Source: an uncultured Lachnospiraceae bacterium (GTDB lineage: Bacteria; Bacillota; Clostridia; Lachnospirales; Lachnospiraceae). From it: a stretch of DNA of 64,000 nt. Where the stretch lies: assembly GCA_947588675.1 (NCBI GenBank), contig CANPYY010000003.1, positions 1 to 64,000 of the forward strand. Reading direction: 5' to 3'. Position 1 is the stretch's first letter; every line of letters starts with the position of its first letter. A program made the position numbers and the translations under genes. Positions 51,312 through 61,092 of this stretch are shown here, one piece after another. The notes beneath the pieces were generated by a model. It ran no database searches, was not told the DNA's origin, and saw nothing but the letters and a program-made list of their open reading frames with translations.

Positions 51312-52269
51312 TGTATGGGATATAGTAGAAAACTCAGATACGATAGCTATAGGAGGACATGTGCGTCCGGATGGCGACTGCGCGGGTTCATGTCTTGCTT
51401 TTTATCAATATATAAAAAAAGTATACCCTGATAAAACGGTAACTTTATTTTCAGATAAAATCCCGGAAGTATTCAATTATATAAAAGGATATGAAATGGC
51501 GGATTTAAAAGAAATATTGAAACCTCTTGATTTGTTTATATCGCTTGACTGCAGTTCGCCCGACAGGCTTTATGATAAAGGAGAGTATTTTAATCTGGCA
51601 AAACATACGATAAATATAGACCATCATATAAGCAATACCGGATTTGCACAGCTTAATTTCGTTGAACCAAAAGCCAGTTCTACATGTGAAGTTGTATTTG
51701 GGCTGTTTGATAAAAGTATGATTGACCTTGATATTGCAACTGCTTTATATACCGGTATAATTCACGATACCGGGGTTTTCGCATACAGCAATACTTCAGG
51801 AAAGACGATGGAAATTGCAGGATTCCTTTTGGAAAAAGGAGTAGATGCGGCTAAAATCATTGACGAATCATTCTATGAAAAAACATATAAACAGAATCTT
51901 GTACTTGGAAGATGTATACTGGAAAGCAGGCTTATTCTTTCAGATAAATGTATAATATCCACAGCTACTGAAGATATTATGAAAGAATATGATGTTACAC
52001 CCGCTGACCTTGAAGGAATAGTAAGCCAGCTAAGGCTTACTAAAGGTGTAAAAGCGGCGATATTTATATATCAGCTTAACGAGGGAGAATATAAGGTCAG
52101 TCTGCGCGCAAACGGTAATGTTGACGTAAGCAGGGCCGCGCTTGAATTTGGAGGGGGCGGTCATGTAAAAGCGGCGGGTTGTACGCTGTATGGAAATTTA
52201 GAAGAAGAAACAGAGAAAATTATTGCAGCGGTAGAAAAACAGATTATTTTATCAGAGACGCGCGCTTAA
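51301..52269 (+). CDS. nrnA: Bifunctional oligoribonuclease / PAP phosphatase NrnA
   Basis: A DHH/DHHA1 phosphoesterase that degrades very short RNAs and 3'-phosphoadenosine 5'-phosphate. 322 residues: HVRPDGDCAGSCLA (metal motif), SLDCSSPDR, NIDHHISNTGFAQ (the DHH motif) and the C-terminal DHHA1 motif EFGGGGHVKAAGCTL. The ATG at 51301 lies inside the end of rbfA. The rbfA-nrnA-truB-ribF order is conserved in clostridia. Confidence 0.95.
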   Translation: MKNSVWDIVENSDTIAIGGHVRPDGDCAGSCLAFYQYIKKVYPDKTVTLFSDKIPEVFNYIKGYEMADLKEILKPLDLFISLDCSSPDRLYDKGEYFNLAKHTINIDHHISNTGFAQLNFVEPKASSTCEVVFGLFDKSMIDLDIATALYTGIIHDTGVFAYSNTSGKTMEIAGFLLEKGVDAAKIIDESFYEKTYKQNLVLGRCILESRLILSDKCIISTATEDIMKEYDVTPADLEGIVSQLRLTKGVKAAIFIYQLNEGEYKVSLRANGNVDVSRAALEFGGGGHVKAAGCTLYGNLEEETEKIIAAVEKQIILSETRA

Positions 52270-52290
52270 ATGGAAGGCGGAATTGTGTAA

Positions 52291-53229
52291 TTGGACGGAA
52301 TTATAAATGTATATAAAGAAAAAGGTTTTACTTCGCATGATGTCGTTGCAAAACTAAGGAAAATTACCGGTATTAAAAAAATAGGGCATACAGGTACGCT
52401 TGACCCGGACGCCGTGGGAGCGCTTCCGGTATGTATCGGTAAGGCGACTAAATTATGCGGTTATCTTACTGATAAAGATAAGGAATATATTGCAAAAGTA
52501 AAACTAGGTATTGTAACGGATACTCTGGATATTACGGGAAAGATAATTAAAGAAGAAAAGTATACCGGCGGAAAGCAGGATATATTAGAAGCCGTAAAAA
52601 GGTTTACCGGCGATATTATGCAGACTCCGCCAATGTATTCGGCCGTGAAGGTAAACGGCAGAAAATTATATGAGTTTGCAAGAAATAATATTGAGATAGA
52701 GAGGGAAAAAAGAGCTGTACATATATATTCCCTTGACGTTATTGATACGGATATGGAGGCCGGAGAATTTACATTAAAGGCGCATGTTTCAAAAGGTACT
52801 TACATACGCTCGCTTTGCAATGATATCGGGCGCGCGCTTGGATGCGGAGCGTGTATGTCAGAACTTATTCGGACGCGTTCAGGCGTATTTAATGCTGAAA
52901 ACAGTTATACGCTAAAACAGATTGAAGATATTGTAACTAACGGAGGCCTTTTGGCCCTTTCAAAGCATATGATAAACGTAGAGGAAGTTTTTGATAATGA
53001 ACAGGTAATTATGGATGATATATATGATTTAAGGGTAAAGAACGGAAATGATATTTTTTCATATATGTTTAAACCATATTTTAAAGAGGGGAAAATAACC
53101 CCTTTTATCAAATTAGATAATGCCGTATCCGTATTTTTATCAGACGGTACTTTTAAAGCGGTGTATAAGAAAAACGATATTGTTGGAAGCGGAGAAGAAC
53201 CCGGATACTCCGTACTGAAAATGTTTTAG
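52291..53229 (+). CDS. truB: tRNA pseudouridine(55) synthase
   Basis: Makes pseudouridine 55 in the T-loop of tRNAs. 312 residues. The catalytic Asp is Asp38 in GHTGTLDPDAVGALPV; PPMYSAVKVNGRKLYEFAR and KGTYIRSLCNDIG are also conserved. The start is a TTG at 52291 with a ggaaggcgg site about 12 bases upstream; no better start is in frame. It is followed 11 bases later by ribF. Confidence 0.96.
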   Translation: MDGIINVYKEKGFTSHDVVAKLRKITGIKKIGHTGTLDPDAVGALPVCIGKATKLCGYLTDKDKEYIAKVKLGIVTDTLDITGKIIKEEKYTGGKQDILEAVKRFTGDIMQTPPMYSAVKVNGRKLYEFARNNIEIEREKRAVHIYSLDVIDTDMEAGEFTLKAHVSKGTYIRSLCNDIGRALGCGACMSELIRTRSGVFNAENSYTLKQIEDIVTNGGLLALSKHMINVEEVFDNEQVIMDDIYDLRVKNGNDIFSYMFKPYFKEGKITPFIKLDNAVSVFLSDGTFKAVYKKNDIVGSGEEPGYSVLKMF

Positions 53230-53240
53230 GAGTAATACAG

Positions 53241-54188
53241 ATGGAAATAATCAAAGGATTAGATGATAAATTTACCAGACCTTCGGCAGTGACGATAGGT
53301 AAATTTGACGGAATACACAAAGGACACGGTAAACTTATTGACCGTACGCTTTATCATGCCAAATGCGGTTGTACATCCGTTATGTTTACGTTTGATATAT
53401 CTGAAAATGATAATTTATATGATGGCAGACAGTATATATATACAGCGGAGGAAAAGCGCATCATTTTAAAAAACAGCGGTATTGATATACTCGTTGAATA
53501 TCCTTTTACGGAAGATATTTCGCATATGACGCCTGAGAAATTTTTTTGTGATATACTCAAAGATAAAATGAATGTAAAAGCTGTTATAGTGGGAGAAGAT
53601 TTCAGATTCGGTTATAAAAGGAAAGGAGATATACGTCTTCTTTCAGATTTGTGCAGTAAAAACGGAGTTGAATTAGAAGTTATTGAAAAGGAATGTTTTA
53701 ATGGCAGCGAGATAGGAAGCACCCGTATAAGGTCTGAGCTTTTGTCAGGAAATATAAACATTGTAAATAAGATGCTTGGCAGGCCATATTCAATATATGG
53801 GACGGTAGAGTATGGAAAGCAGCTTGGAAGGACGCTTGATATGCCTACCGCAAATATAAGCGTGGAAAGAAGTAAACTTATTCCGCCTAAAGGAGTATAT
53901 GCGTCGCTTGTTGTTTATAAAAATACCGTTTATAAAGGAGTAACTAATATTGGAACCAGACCTACCGTAGAAGGAAACGGAAACGTTAGCATCGAAACAT
54001 ATATTTTTGATTTCGATAAAAATATATATGGAGAAAATATTATTGTACAGCTCCTTGAGTTTAAACGTCCCGAAATGAAATTTGACAGCCTTTTAACGCT
54101 TAGGGAGCAGATGCACAGGGACAAAGAAGAAACATCGGAACTTATTGACAGCAGTTATCCCGGTTGGAATATGGGGGTGTATTTTTGA
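53241..54188 (+). CDS. ribF: Bifunctional riboflavin kinase / FAD synthetase
   Basis: Converts riboflavin to FMN and then FAD. 315 residues: an N-terminal nucleotidyltransferase domain (AVTIGKFDGIHKGHGKLID, VIVGEDFRFGYKRKGD, GSTRIRSELLSGNI) and a C-terminal riboflavin kinase domain (GRPYSIYGTV, LDMPTANISV, KGVYASLVVY, GVTNIGTRPTV). An aggag site precedes the ATG. In Bacillus rpsO follows; here the stop overlaps the start of an acyltransferase gene instead. Confidence 0.96.
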   Translation: MEIIKGLDDKFTRPSAVTIGKFDGIHKGHGKLIDRTLYHAKCGCTSVMFTFDISENDNLYDGRQYIYTAEEKRIILKNSGIDILVEYPFTEDISHMTPEKFFCDILKDKMNVKAVIVGEDFRFGYKRKGDIRLLSDLCSKNGVELEVIEKECFNGSEIGSTRIRSELLSGNINIVNKMLGRPYSIYGTVEYGKQLGRTLDMPTANISVERSKLIPPKGVYASLVVYKNTVYKGVTNIGTRPTVEGNGNVSIETYIFDFDKNIYGENIIVQLLEFKRPEMKFDSLLTLREQMHRDKEETSELIDSSYPGWNMGVYF

Positions 54189-55192
54189 ATAGCGGATTTT
54201 ATGAACAGAGATTTGACAGTATACAGTTTCTCAGGGCGGCAGCCGCTTTCAGTGTAATATTCCATCATATATCATTTATCGAAAGAGGGGCTTTTGGGGT
54301 AGATATATTTTTCTGCATAAGCGGTTTTATAATGATGTATGTTACGGAAATGAATACCGAGCATTTTTTTGCAAAAAGGCTTATAAGGCTTGCTCCATTG
54401 TATTATTTTATTACATTTATAACTTTTGCCGGAATAATTATTATGCCGCAATTGTTTGACAGAACTACGGCGGACCCTGTAATGTTTATAAAGTCCCTGT
54501 TTTTTATACCCTATTCTATAGACGGTGTTATCCAGCCTCTTGTACGTGTTGGATGGACGCTCAATTATGAAATGTTCTTTTATTTTATAATATGGATTTC
54601 CATACGAATCAGCAAAAAATACAGAGCATTAACCGCATCACTTATAATATTTATTCTTGTAGTCTGCGGGAAAATGTCCGGCACCGGCAATGTGCTTGTA
54701 AGGTTTTGGACAGATTCGATTATGATTGAATTTATATATGGAATGCTTGCATATGAAATTCACAGATATGTATCGGTACGTTACAGCAGACTTAATACTG
54801 CCGTAAGGCTTCCGCTGTTTTGTTTGGCGGTATGCACATATATAATTTTATGGGTTGTGGGTTATGACAATATTTCACAGGGAGCAGACAGGTTTTTGAC
54901 CTTTGGAATACCTGCGTTTATTATTTTTAACTGTATATTTATATCCTGCTACGGAATAAAGCTGCCGGCATTTTTTGTATGGCTGGGGGATATAAGTTAT
55001 TCCGTATATCTTATACACTATTTTATAATACGTTTTTATAACCGTTATATATGTCCGGATGGAATATGCGATTTAAGAGCGGTATTTTTTGCACTCTGCG
55101 CAGTAGCGGTTATAATATGCGCCGGTGCGGTAAGTTATACCCTGTTTGAAAAAAAACTTAATACATACCTGAGAAATAAGATTCTGTATTAA
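54185..55192 (+). CDS. Acyltransferase 3 family membrane protein
   Basis: A 335-residue polytopic membrane protein with about ten helices, of the acyltransferase-3 (OafA/YrhL, EpsM-like) family that transfers acetyl or other acyl groups to surface polysaccharides or peptidoglycan. Typical features are FDSIQFLRAAAAFSVIFHH near the start, the FGVDIFFCISGFIM segment and WTLNYEMFFYF. The start is probably the TTG at 54185 behind gggggtg, overlapping the ribF stop; the in-frame ATG at 54164 lies within ribF. The acceptor is unknown. It sits where rpsO is usually found. Confidence 0.88.
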   Translation: MNSGFYEQRFDSIQFLRAAAAFSVIFHHISFIERGAFGVDIFFCISGFIMMYVTEMNTEHFFAKRLIRLAPLYYFITFITFAGIIIMPQLFDRTTADPVMFIKSLFFIPYSIDGVIQPLVRVGWTLNYEMFFYFIIWISIRISKKYRALTASLIIFILVVCGKMSGTGNVLVRFWTDSIMIEFIYGMLAYEIHRYVSVRYSRLNTAVRLPLFCLAVCTYIILWVVGYDNISQGADRFLTFGIPAFIIFNCIFISCYGIKLPAFFVWLGDISYSVYLIHYFIIRFYNRYICPDGICDLRAVFFALCAVAVIICAGAVSYTLFEKKLNTYLRNKILY

Positions 55193-55244
55193 AATTTATG
55201 CGGCAGCATATATTTTAACGATAAACAGTTGCAGGAGAGCTGCC

Positions 55245-55514
55245 ATGAAGGCAAGGCCTCTTAATTATGTTTCGGAACATCTTAACCTGCCTGCGGATAT
55301 TGTTGCCGGAGCCTGTATTGTTAAGGCGTATGGACACAGGCATATCTATATTGAAAATTATAAAGGGATTATTGAATATACTTCAGATTTGATACGGGTA
55401 CAGGGGAAAGACTGCAGGGTATCGGTAATAGGCACGAGATTGTGCATTAATTATTATACCGACAACGATATGAGAATTGACGGCAATATTAAAGAGGTAC
55501 ATTTATCAGAATAG
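55245..55514 (+). CDS. yqfC: YabP/YqfC-family sporulation protein
   Basis: An 89-residue protein of the YabP/YqfC family, made in the mother cell during spore formation and needed for full spore development in Bacillus. Family features: HIYIENYKGIIEYTSDLIRV and the final strand with G-x-x-L-x-I-x-Y-Y (GTRLCINYYTDNDM). A ggag site is just before the ATG. It is directly followed by yqfD, the standard pairing, which supports the call despite the short length. Confidence 0.9.
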   Translation: MKARPLNYVSEHLNLPADIVAGACIVKAYGHRHIYIENYKGIIEYTSDLIRVQGKDCRVSVIGTRLCINYYTDNDMRIDGNIKEVHLSE

Positions 55515-55530
55515 GATATGGAGGGATTGT

Positions 55531-56784
55531 GTGTTAAAACTTATTATCCGCCTGATAAAAGGGTATCTCTTTGTTGAACTTCGCGGAAATTCTCCCGAGA
55601 GATTTATTAATTTATGCAGGCATCACAGGATATATTTAAGGAAAGTAGAACAAAATAATGGCAGACATACGTTTTATATGTATATGGGCGATTATTTTAA
55701 AATACATGACATAGCATTTAAAACGTCAACTTATCCGCATATAATATACAGAAAGGGACTGCCGTTTTTAATAAAAGCCCTGCTTGATGCAAAATCGTCT
55801 GCGCCCTGTTTTATTATTTTTATGGCTATAATATATATGCTTTCAAAGATTGTGTGGAATATAGACATTTCGGGAGAATTAAGACATACGGATGAGGAAA
55901 TAAGCAGGTATCTTTCTGAAATAAACGTATATGCGGGAATGAGAACCGAGGCGGTTGACGGAGATGAGATAGAAAGGCTTATAAGAAACCGTTTTAATGA
56001 TATAAGCTGGGTATCTGTTGAGCTTCGTGGAACAAACATGTATATTAAAGTGTTGGAAGCCAATATAATGGAAAATAAACGTAATAATGATGGTAATCAC
56101 TCCAGTATTACCGCATCTTCGCCGGGAGTTGTAAAATCAATCATTACCAGAACAGGGACGCCGATGGTAAGACCCGGGGATAAGGTAAAAGCGGGAGATA
56201 TACTTGTATCAGGTATTATAGATATATATAATGACAGCGGGGAAGTGGTAAAAAAGAATCCGGTATATGCGGATGCGGATGTATATATAGATACCCACTA
56301 TAAATATAAAGATGAATTTGATATGATATATATGTACAGACAATATAGCGGAAAAAAGAAGAAAAGCATGTTTTTAAATGTGTTTGGACATACATTTTTT
56401 TTGGAAAATCCGTTAAATAAATTTGCTTCCTATGAAAATTATGATATAATGAGAAAGCATATGAATATGGAAATTGCAGGAATTAAATTTAATGACGTTT
56501 CGTTGACATACAGGACTATGAGTGAATATGAACCTGTTTTCAGGACATATAATAATGAAGAAGCGGTAAATAAAGCAAAAAATAATCTGAGATTATACCT
56601 GAATTCCCTTATAAGTGCAGGTATATCGGTTAATTCAAAAGATATAAAAGTAAACATAAAGGATGGGATATGCCGTACAAAGGGCAAAGTATTTGTTACT
56701 GCGCCCCAGACGCAGAGAACGGCTGTAAGCGAACAGGACTGGAGTGTGAATACTACTGATGAGCAGAACGGAAAAGATAATTGA
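55531..56784 (+). CDS. yqfD: Sporulation protein YqfD
   Basis: Homologue of the Bacillus stage-IV sporulation protein YqfD. 417 residues with a short cytoplasmic N-terminal part, one membrane helix (about 90-110, APCFIIFMAIIYMLSKIVW), and a long outer portion with a POTRA-like or FtsQ-like segment and a hammerhead-type SPGVVKSIITRTGTPMVRPG motif. The start is GTG at 55531 behind ggaggg; the in-frame ATG at 55477 lies inside yqfC. The 3' end overlaps the phoH gene by 26 bases. Confidence 0.9.
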   Translation: MLKLIIRLIKGYLFVELRGNSPERFINLCRHHRIYLRKVEQNNGRHTFYMYMGDYFKIHDIAFKTSTYPHIIYRKGLPFLIKALLDAKSSAPCFIIFMAIIYMLSKIVWNIDISGELRHTDEEISRYLSEINVYAGMRTEAVDGDEIERLIRNRFNDISWVSVELRGTNMYIKVLEANIMENKRNNDGNHSSITASSPGVVKSIITRTGTPMVRPGDKVKAGDILVSGIIDIYNDSGEVVKKNPVYADADVYIDTHYKYKDEFDMIYMYRQYSGKKKKSMFLNVFGHTFFLENPLNKFASYENYDIMRKHMNMEIAGIKFNDVSLTYRTMSEYEPVFRTYNNEEAVNKAKNNLRLYLNSLISAGISVNSKDIKVNIKDGICRTKGKVFVTAPQTQRTAVSEQDWSVNTTDEQNGKDN

Positions 56785-57745
56785 CATTACGGCAAAGCAT
56801 GAAAAAAATATTTTTGGTGAACTTGATTCATATATAAAAATTATTGAAAGAGCGTTTGACGTATCCATTATTGCAAGAAACGGCCAGTGTAAAATTATAG
56901 GCCGGGCAGATAAAATCGTAAACTGCGAAAATGTCATTAAACAGCTTATCAGGCTTTCAGATAATGATACGGAAATAACCGAACAGGCAGTAAATTATGC
57001 TGTTGCGCTTGAAATGGAGAATGATTCGTCTTCCCTTTCGGATATGGATTCCAACGTGGTGTGCCGGACTGTACTTGGCAAGCCGATTAAGCCCAAAACC
57101 CATGGACAGGAGCAGTATGTAAATAATATAAGGGATAAAATGATAGTATTTGGTATAGGACCTGCCGGTACGGGCAAAACTTATCTTGCAATGGCAATGG
57201 CAATTAATTCGTTTAAACACGATGAGGTTAGCAGGATAATACTTACGAGACCCGCAATAGAGGCCGGCGAAAAACTTGGTTTCCTGCCGGGTGATATGCA
57301 GAGTAAAGTAGACCCGTATCTTCGCCCTTTATATGATGCGTTATATCAGATAATGGGCGCGGAAAGTTTTATGCGCAATATGGAGAAGGGGGCTATCGAG
57401 GTTGCTCCGCTTGCTTATATGAGAGGACGTACGCTGGATAACGCATATATAATACTTGATGAAGCGCAGAATACTACGCCGGCGCAGATGAAGATGTTCC
57501 TTACAAGAATAGGGTACGGCTCAAAAGTGATTATAACAGGCGACTTAACCCAAAAGGATTTGTCATACGGTACGGTATCGGGTCTTGAACACGCTATAAA
57601 AGTGCTTAAAAAAGTAGATGAGATAGGATATTCGTATCTTACCTCGAAAGATGTTGTGCGGCATCCGCTTGTGCAGAAGATTGTAAAGGCTTATGATGAC
57701 TATGAAGCGTTGGCAGCCGGAAAGAAAACAAGAAAAACACACTGA
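56759..57745 (+). CDS. PhoH-family ATPase
   Basis: A 328-residue PhoH-like protein, with an N-terminal KH-type segment and an ATPase core: Walker A GPAGTGKTYLAM, the DEAQNTTPAQMKMFLTR Walker B region, and ITGDLTQKDL. PhoH proteins are linked to RNA metabolism and are often next to ybeY, as here. It overlaps yqfD and precedes ybeY by 21 bases. Bacillus has yqfF between phoH and ybeY; this window does not. Confidence 0.93.
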   Translation: MSRTEKIIDITAKHEKNIFGELDSYIKIIERAFDVSIIARNGQCKIIGRADKIVNCENVIKQLIRLSDNDTEITEQAVNYAVALEMENDSSSLSDMDSNVVCRTVLGKPIKPKTHGQEQYVNNIRDKMIVFGIGPAGTGKTYLAMAMAINSFKHDEVSRIILTRPAIEAGEKLGFLPGDMQSKVDPYLRPLYDALYQIMGAESFMRNMEKGAIEVAPLAYMRGRTLDNAYIILDEAQNTTPAQMKMFLTRIGYGSKVIITGDLTQKDLSYGTVSGLEHAIKVLKKVDEIGYSYLTSKDVVRHPLVQKIVKAYDDYEALAAGKKTRKTH

Positions 57746-57766
57746 ATACTGTAGGAAGATATTTAT

Positions 57767-58273
57767 ATGAGTTATATTTATTACGGAAACGATTATGGCA
57801 GGGAGTTTGATATTGATACCGGTACTGAAAATCTTGCCGTACTTTTGCTTGATACGGCGCTTGATTTCCTTGAGTGCGAATATGAAGCGGAATGCAGCCT
57901 GCTTATCACGACGGGAGAAAATATACGAAGGATAAACAATGAAAACAGGGGTATAGATGCGGAAACGGATGTGCTGTCTTTTCCGGTTACGGATTTTAAG
58001 CCGCCCTGTAATTATGATATGCTGGATGAAGATGATTATTCACAGTTTGATTATGATACCGGCAGGCTTATGCTTGGCGACATTGTAATATCCTATGAAC
58101 GCGTATTAAAGCAGGCGGAGGAATATGGACATACTATAAAAAGGGAACTGTCATTCCTTATACTCCATAGTATACTTCATTTGTTTGGATATGACCATAT
58201 GACTGATGAGGACAGGCTTATAATGGAAAATATACAAAGAAATATTCTTAATGAACTTGGAATCACAAGATAG
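57767..58273 (+). CDS. ybeY: rRNA maturation endoribonuclease YbeY
   Basis: A zinc enzyme that trims the 3' end of 16S rRNA and helps ribosome quality control. 168 residues with the three-His zinc motif in HSILHLFGYDHM (Ser replaces the more usual Gly after the first His) and the NNENRGIDAETDVLSFPV segment. The ATG at 57767 has only a weak aggaag site. In Bacillus dgkA, cdd and era follow; here the next gene is a DUF3048 lipoprotein. Confidence 0.95.
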   Translation: MSYIYYGNDYGREFDIDTGTENLAVLLLDTALDFLECEYEAECSLLITTGENIRRINNENRGIDAETDVLSFPVTDFKPPCNYDMLDEDDYSQFDYDTGRLMLGDIVISYERVLKQAEEYGHTIKRELSFLILHSILHLFGYDHMTDEDRLIMENIQRNILNELGITR

Positions 58274-58292
58274 ATTCCCATAGGAGGAGATT

Positions 58293-59411
58293 ATGAGAAA
58301 AAAATTATTAGTGTTATTGGCAGTGTTATGCGTATCAGCTTTTGTATCAGGATGTAAAAGCGGTAAAAAAGACGAAGCGCAAAACGAAACTACTGAAAAT
58401 CCGGCTCCCGTGACGGAGGTTACGGAAGCTCCTACGGCCGAACCTTTACCGACCGCAGACCCTCATGAGGGTATGGCAAAAAGTTTCCTTACCGGCAAAT
58501 ATATACCGGAGAAGAAAGCGAAACAAAGACCCTATGCTGTCATGATAAATAATATTGAATATGCGGCGCGTTTTCATAGCGGAATATCACAGGCGGCAAT
58601 TTTGTATGAAGCAAAGGTTGAAGGCGGAATTACGAGGCTTATGGGAATATTTGAGAATCCCGACATGAAAAAGCTGGGCTCGGTCAGAAGTGCAAGGCAT
58701 TATTATGTAAGCGTTGCATCTGAGTATGATGCAGTGTTTGTACATTTTGGACATACGAAATTTGCCCTTTCAAAGATAGACAAGCTTAATGTTGACAATA
58801 TAAGCGGACTGTCGGGTTACGGAGGCCGTGTATTTTACAGGGATAGAAGCATATCGGCGCCGCACAATGCGTTTACAAGTTCTAAAGGCCTGGCGGCAGG
58901 AATGAGTACGCTTAAATACCGTAAAAAGTATAAAGATAATTTTGAAGGACACTTTAAATTCTATGAGGAAGATACGGATTTAATCTCAGATAAGGATGCA
59001 GATAAGGTTACTGTTAAATTTTCAGGATACGCATCGCCATATTTTGTGTATGACGCAGACAAAAAAGTGTATAAAAGATATCAGTATGGCAAAAAGCATA
59101 TAGATACTGCAAATAATAAGCAATTGTCATTCAAAAATCTTATAATCCAGTATGTTGACGACGAGCCTATTGTGCCCGGACATGCCAAGGATTATAGAAC
59201 CATTAACTTTGAAAAAGCTTCAGGAAAAGGCATGTATATTACAAACGGAAAAGCGGTAAAAATTAAATGGAAGAAAAATGAATCCAAAAAAATGATGAAG
59301 TATTATGCTGAAGATGGTTCGGAACTTATCATAAATCCGGGAAAAACTTATATTGCGCTATTCCCTGACAATGGTTCAAAACTTACCATATCAGGAAAAG
59401 GGAAGGATTAA
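58293..59411 (+). CDS. DUF3048 domain-containing lipoprotein (YerB-like)
   Basis: A 372-residue predicted lipoprotein: signal peptide with the lipobox VSGC (Cys21), a Glu/Thr/Pro linker, and the DUF3048 domain beginning YAVMINNIEYAARFHSG and including the conserved GSVRSARHYYVS and FVHFGHTKFAL segments; a second part (DUF3048_C) runs from about 205. The family function is not firmly established; a YerB homologue in Bacillus is a cell-envelope lipoprotein. An aggagg site precedes the ATG. It may be co-transcribed with the flippase gene that starts six bases later. Confidence 0.88.
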   Translation: MRKKLLVLLAVLCVSAFVSGCKSGKKDEAQNETTENPAPVTEVTEAPTAEPLPTADPHEGMAKSFLTGKYIPEKKAKQRPYAVMINNIEYAARFHSGISQAAILYEAKVEGGITRLMGIFENPDMKKLGSVRSARHYYVSVASEYDAVFVHFGHTKFALSKIDKLNVDNISGLSGYGGRVFYRDRSISAPHNAFTSSKGLAAGMSTLKYRKKYKDNFEGHFKFYEEDTDLISDKDADKVTVKFSGYASPYFVYDADKKVYKRYQYGKKHIDTANNKQLSFKNLIIQYVDDEPIVPGHAKDYRTINFEKASGKGMYITNGKAVKIKWKKNESKKMMKYYAEDGSELIINPGKTYIALFPDNGSKLTISGKGKD

Positions 59412-59417
59412 TTACTA

Positions 59418-61046
59418 ATGAAGGATAACTACATTAAGCAGGGCAGCATCTTGGCAGGTGCGTCCCTGCTTGTACGTATTATAGGAATGCTATACCGTTT
59501 CCCTATGTCAAATATAATAGGAGAAGAAGGAAACGGTCTGTATTCCGTTGCATTTGAAATATATGACGTCATGCTCATAATATCGTCATACAGCCTGCCT
59601 TTGGCAATATCTAAAATGATTTCGGCAAAAAGAGTAAAAAAAGAACACGGAAATATTATCAGGATGTTTCGGTGTTCCATGATATTTGCGTTGGTTTCGG
59701 GAGGTACGGCGGCGCTTATATTATTTTTTGGAGCGCCGTTTATTGAAAGCCATATGGCGGGAGGTAAATATACCGGTCTTGCAATTCCTTTGAGATTTCT
59801 TGCGCCTACTATATTTGTTGTTGCAATAATGGGTGTGTTAAGGGGACTGTTTCAGGGAAAAGGGACTATGATACCTACGGCGATATCACAGATTATAGAG
59901 CAGGTAGTAAATGCGTTTGTCAGTATATATGCGGCGTATTCGCTTATGAAAGCGCACAATCTGTCGCTTATGATTGCAGGCTGGGGAGCGGCAGGCGGCA
60001 CTATGGGAACTCTGTGCGGCGCGGTATCAGGCTGCATGATACTTCTGTTTATATATATGGTTTACAGACCTGTATTAAAAAGACAGGCAAAAAGGGATAA
60101 GAACAAACATTTTGATTCATCGGGAAGTATATATAAACTTATTCTTCTTACAGCCATACCGATTATACTGAGCCAGACGGTATATCAGATAAGCGGTATT
60201 ATAGATTATTCATTGCTTGGCGCAATACAGTCTTCCAAGGGGTGGGACGCCCTTGCGATAAAAACGGCTACAGGTCTGTACAGCACAAAATACAGGCTTC
60301 TTCTTAGTGTTCCTATAGCGATAGCTACATCAATGTCATCATCCATACTTCCAAGCGTTGTATCATCATATGCAGTAGGCGACAGCGACAGCCTGAACAG
60401 AAAAATTGCAACCGGAATTAAATTCAATATGCTGGTGGCATTTCCGTGTTTTGCCGGGTTTACGGTTTTTGGAAAGCAGATACTTATGCTTTTATTCCCT
60501 TCGCAGGATTACATAACCGGCGGAAAACTTTTGATGGCGGGAAGCGTTGCAGTGATTCTTTATGCGGTATCTAATGTAACAGGGGCGGTACTTCAGGGGA
60601 TAGATAAGATGAAACTTCCCGTTATACATTCGGCGATAGGACTTGCAGTACATGTAGCAACGGTAGTTCTGCTGCTTGCTTTTACAAATGCAGGAGTATT
60701 TGCGCTGGTTGCCGGAAACGTAGTATTTCCTCTTATAGTTTCATTCCTTAATATGGTTTCTATATACCGGTATACTACATACAGGCAGGAAATTGTAAAA
60801 ACGTTTCTGGTACCGTTTGCGGCGTCGGCAGTTATGGGGGCCGTATCTTTTGTATTATATAATGCGCTCTACAGATTCTGGCCGCATAACACAATACTTA
60901 TTTTAATTTCTATATTAATTGCCGCTATTATTTATTTTGTGTTATATCTGAAATTCAAGGGAGCAACCAATGAGGAGATATATGAATTTCCAATGGGAGT
61001 AAGGATAGTAAAGCTTGGACGCAGATTAAAGATAATACGTGATTAA
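59418..61046 (+). CDS. MurJ/SpoVB-like polysaccharide flippase (MVF/MATE superfamily)
   Basis: A 542-residue protein with about 14 membrane helices, starting with YIKQGSILAGASLLVRIIGM and IGEEGNGLYSVAFEIYDVML, the family N-terminus shared by SpoVB and the Firmicutes MurJ-type (Amj/YtgP) proteins. Such proteins move lipid-linked cell-wall precursors across the membrane. Whether this one serves vegetative wall synthesis or spore cortex synthesis cannot be decided here; the nearby yqfC/yqfD slightly favour a sporulation link. The ggaagg site lies about 12 bases before the ATG at 59418. Confidence 0.9.
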   Translation: MKDNYIKQGSILAGASLLVRIIGMLYRFPMSNIIGEEGNGLYSVAFEIYDVMLIISSYSLPLAISKMISAKRVKKEHGNIIRMFRCSMIFALVSGGTAALILFFGAPFIESHMAGGKYTGLAIPLRFLAPTIFVVAIMGVLRGLFQGKGTMIPTAISQIIEQVVNAFVSIYAAYSLMKAHNLSLMIAGWGAAGGTMGTLCGAVSGCMILLFIYMVYRPVLKRQAKRDKNKHFDSSGSIYKLILLTAIPIILSQTVYQISGIIDYSLLGAIQSSKGWDALAIKTATGLYSTKYRLLLSVPIAIATSMSSSILPSVVSSYAVGDSDSLNRKIATGIKFNMLVAFPCFAGFTVFGKQILMLLFPSQDYITGGKLLMAGSVAVILYAVSNVTGAVLQGIDKMKLPVIHSAIGLAVHVATVVLLLAFTNAGVFALVAGNVVFPLIVSFLNMVSIYRYTTYRQEIVKTFLVPFAASAVMGAVSFVLYNALYRFWPHNTILILISILIAAIIYFVLYLKFKGATNEEIYEFPMGVRIVKLGRRLKIIRD

Positions 61047-61092
61047 TTATTCTGACACAAAAATAACATATAATTATAAGAAAAATATACTA

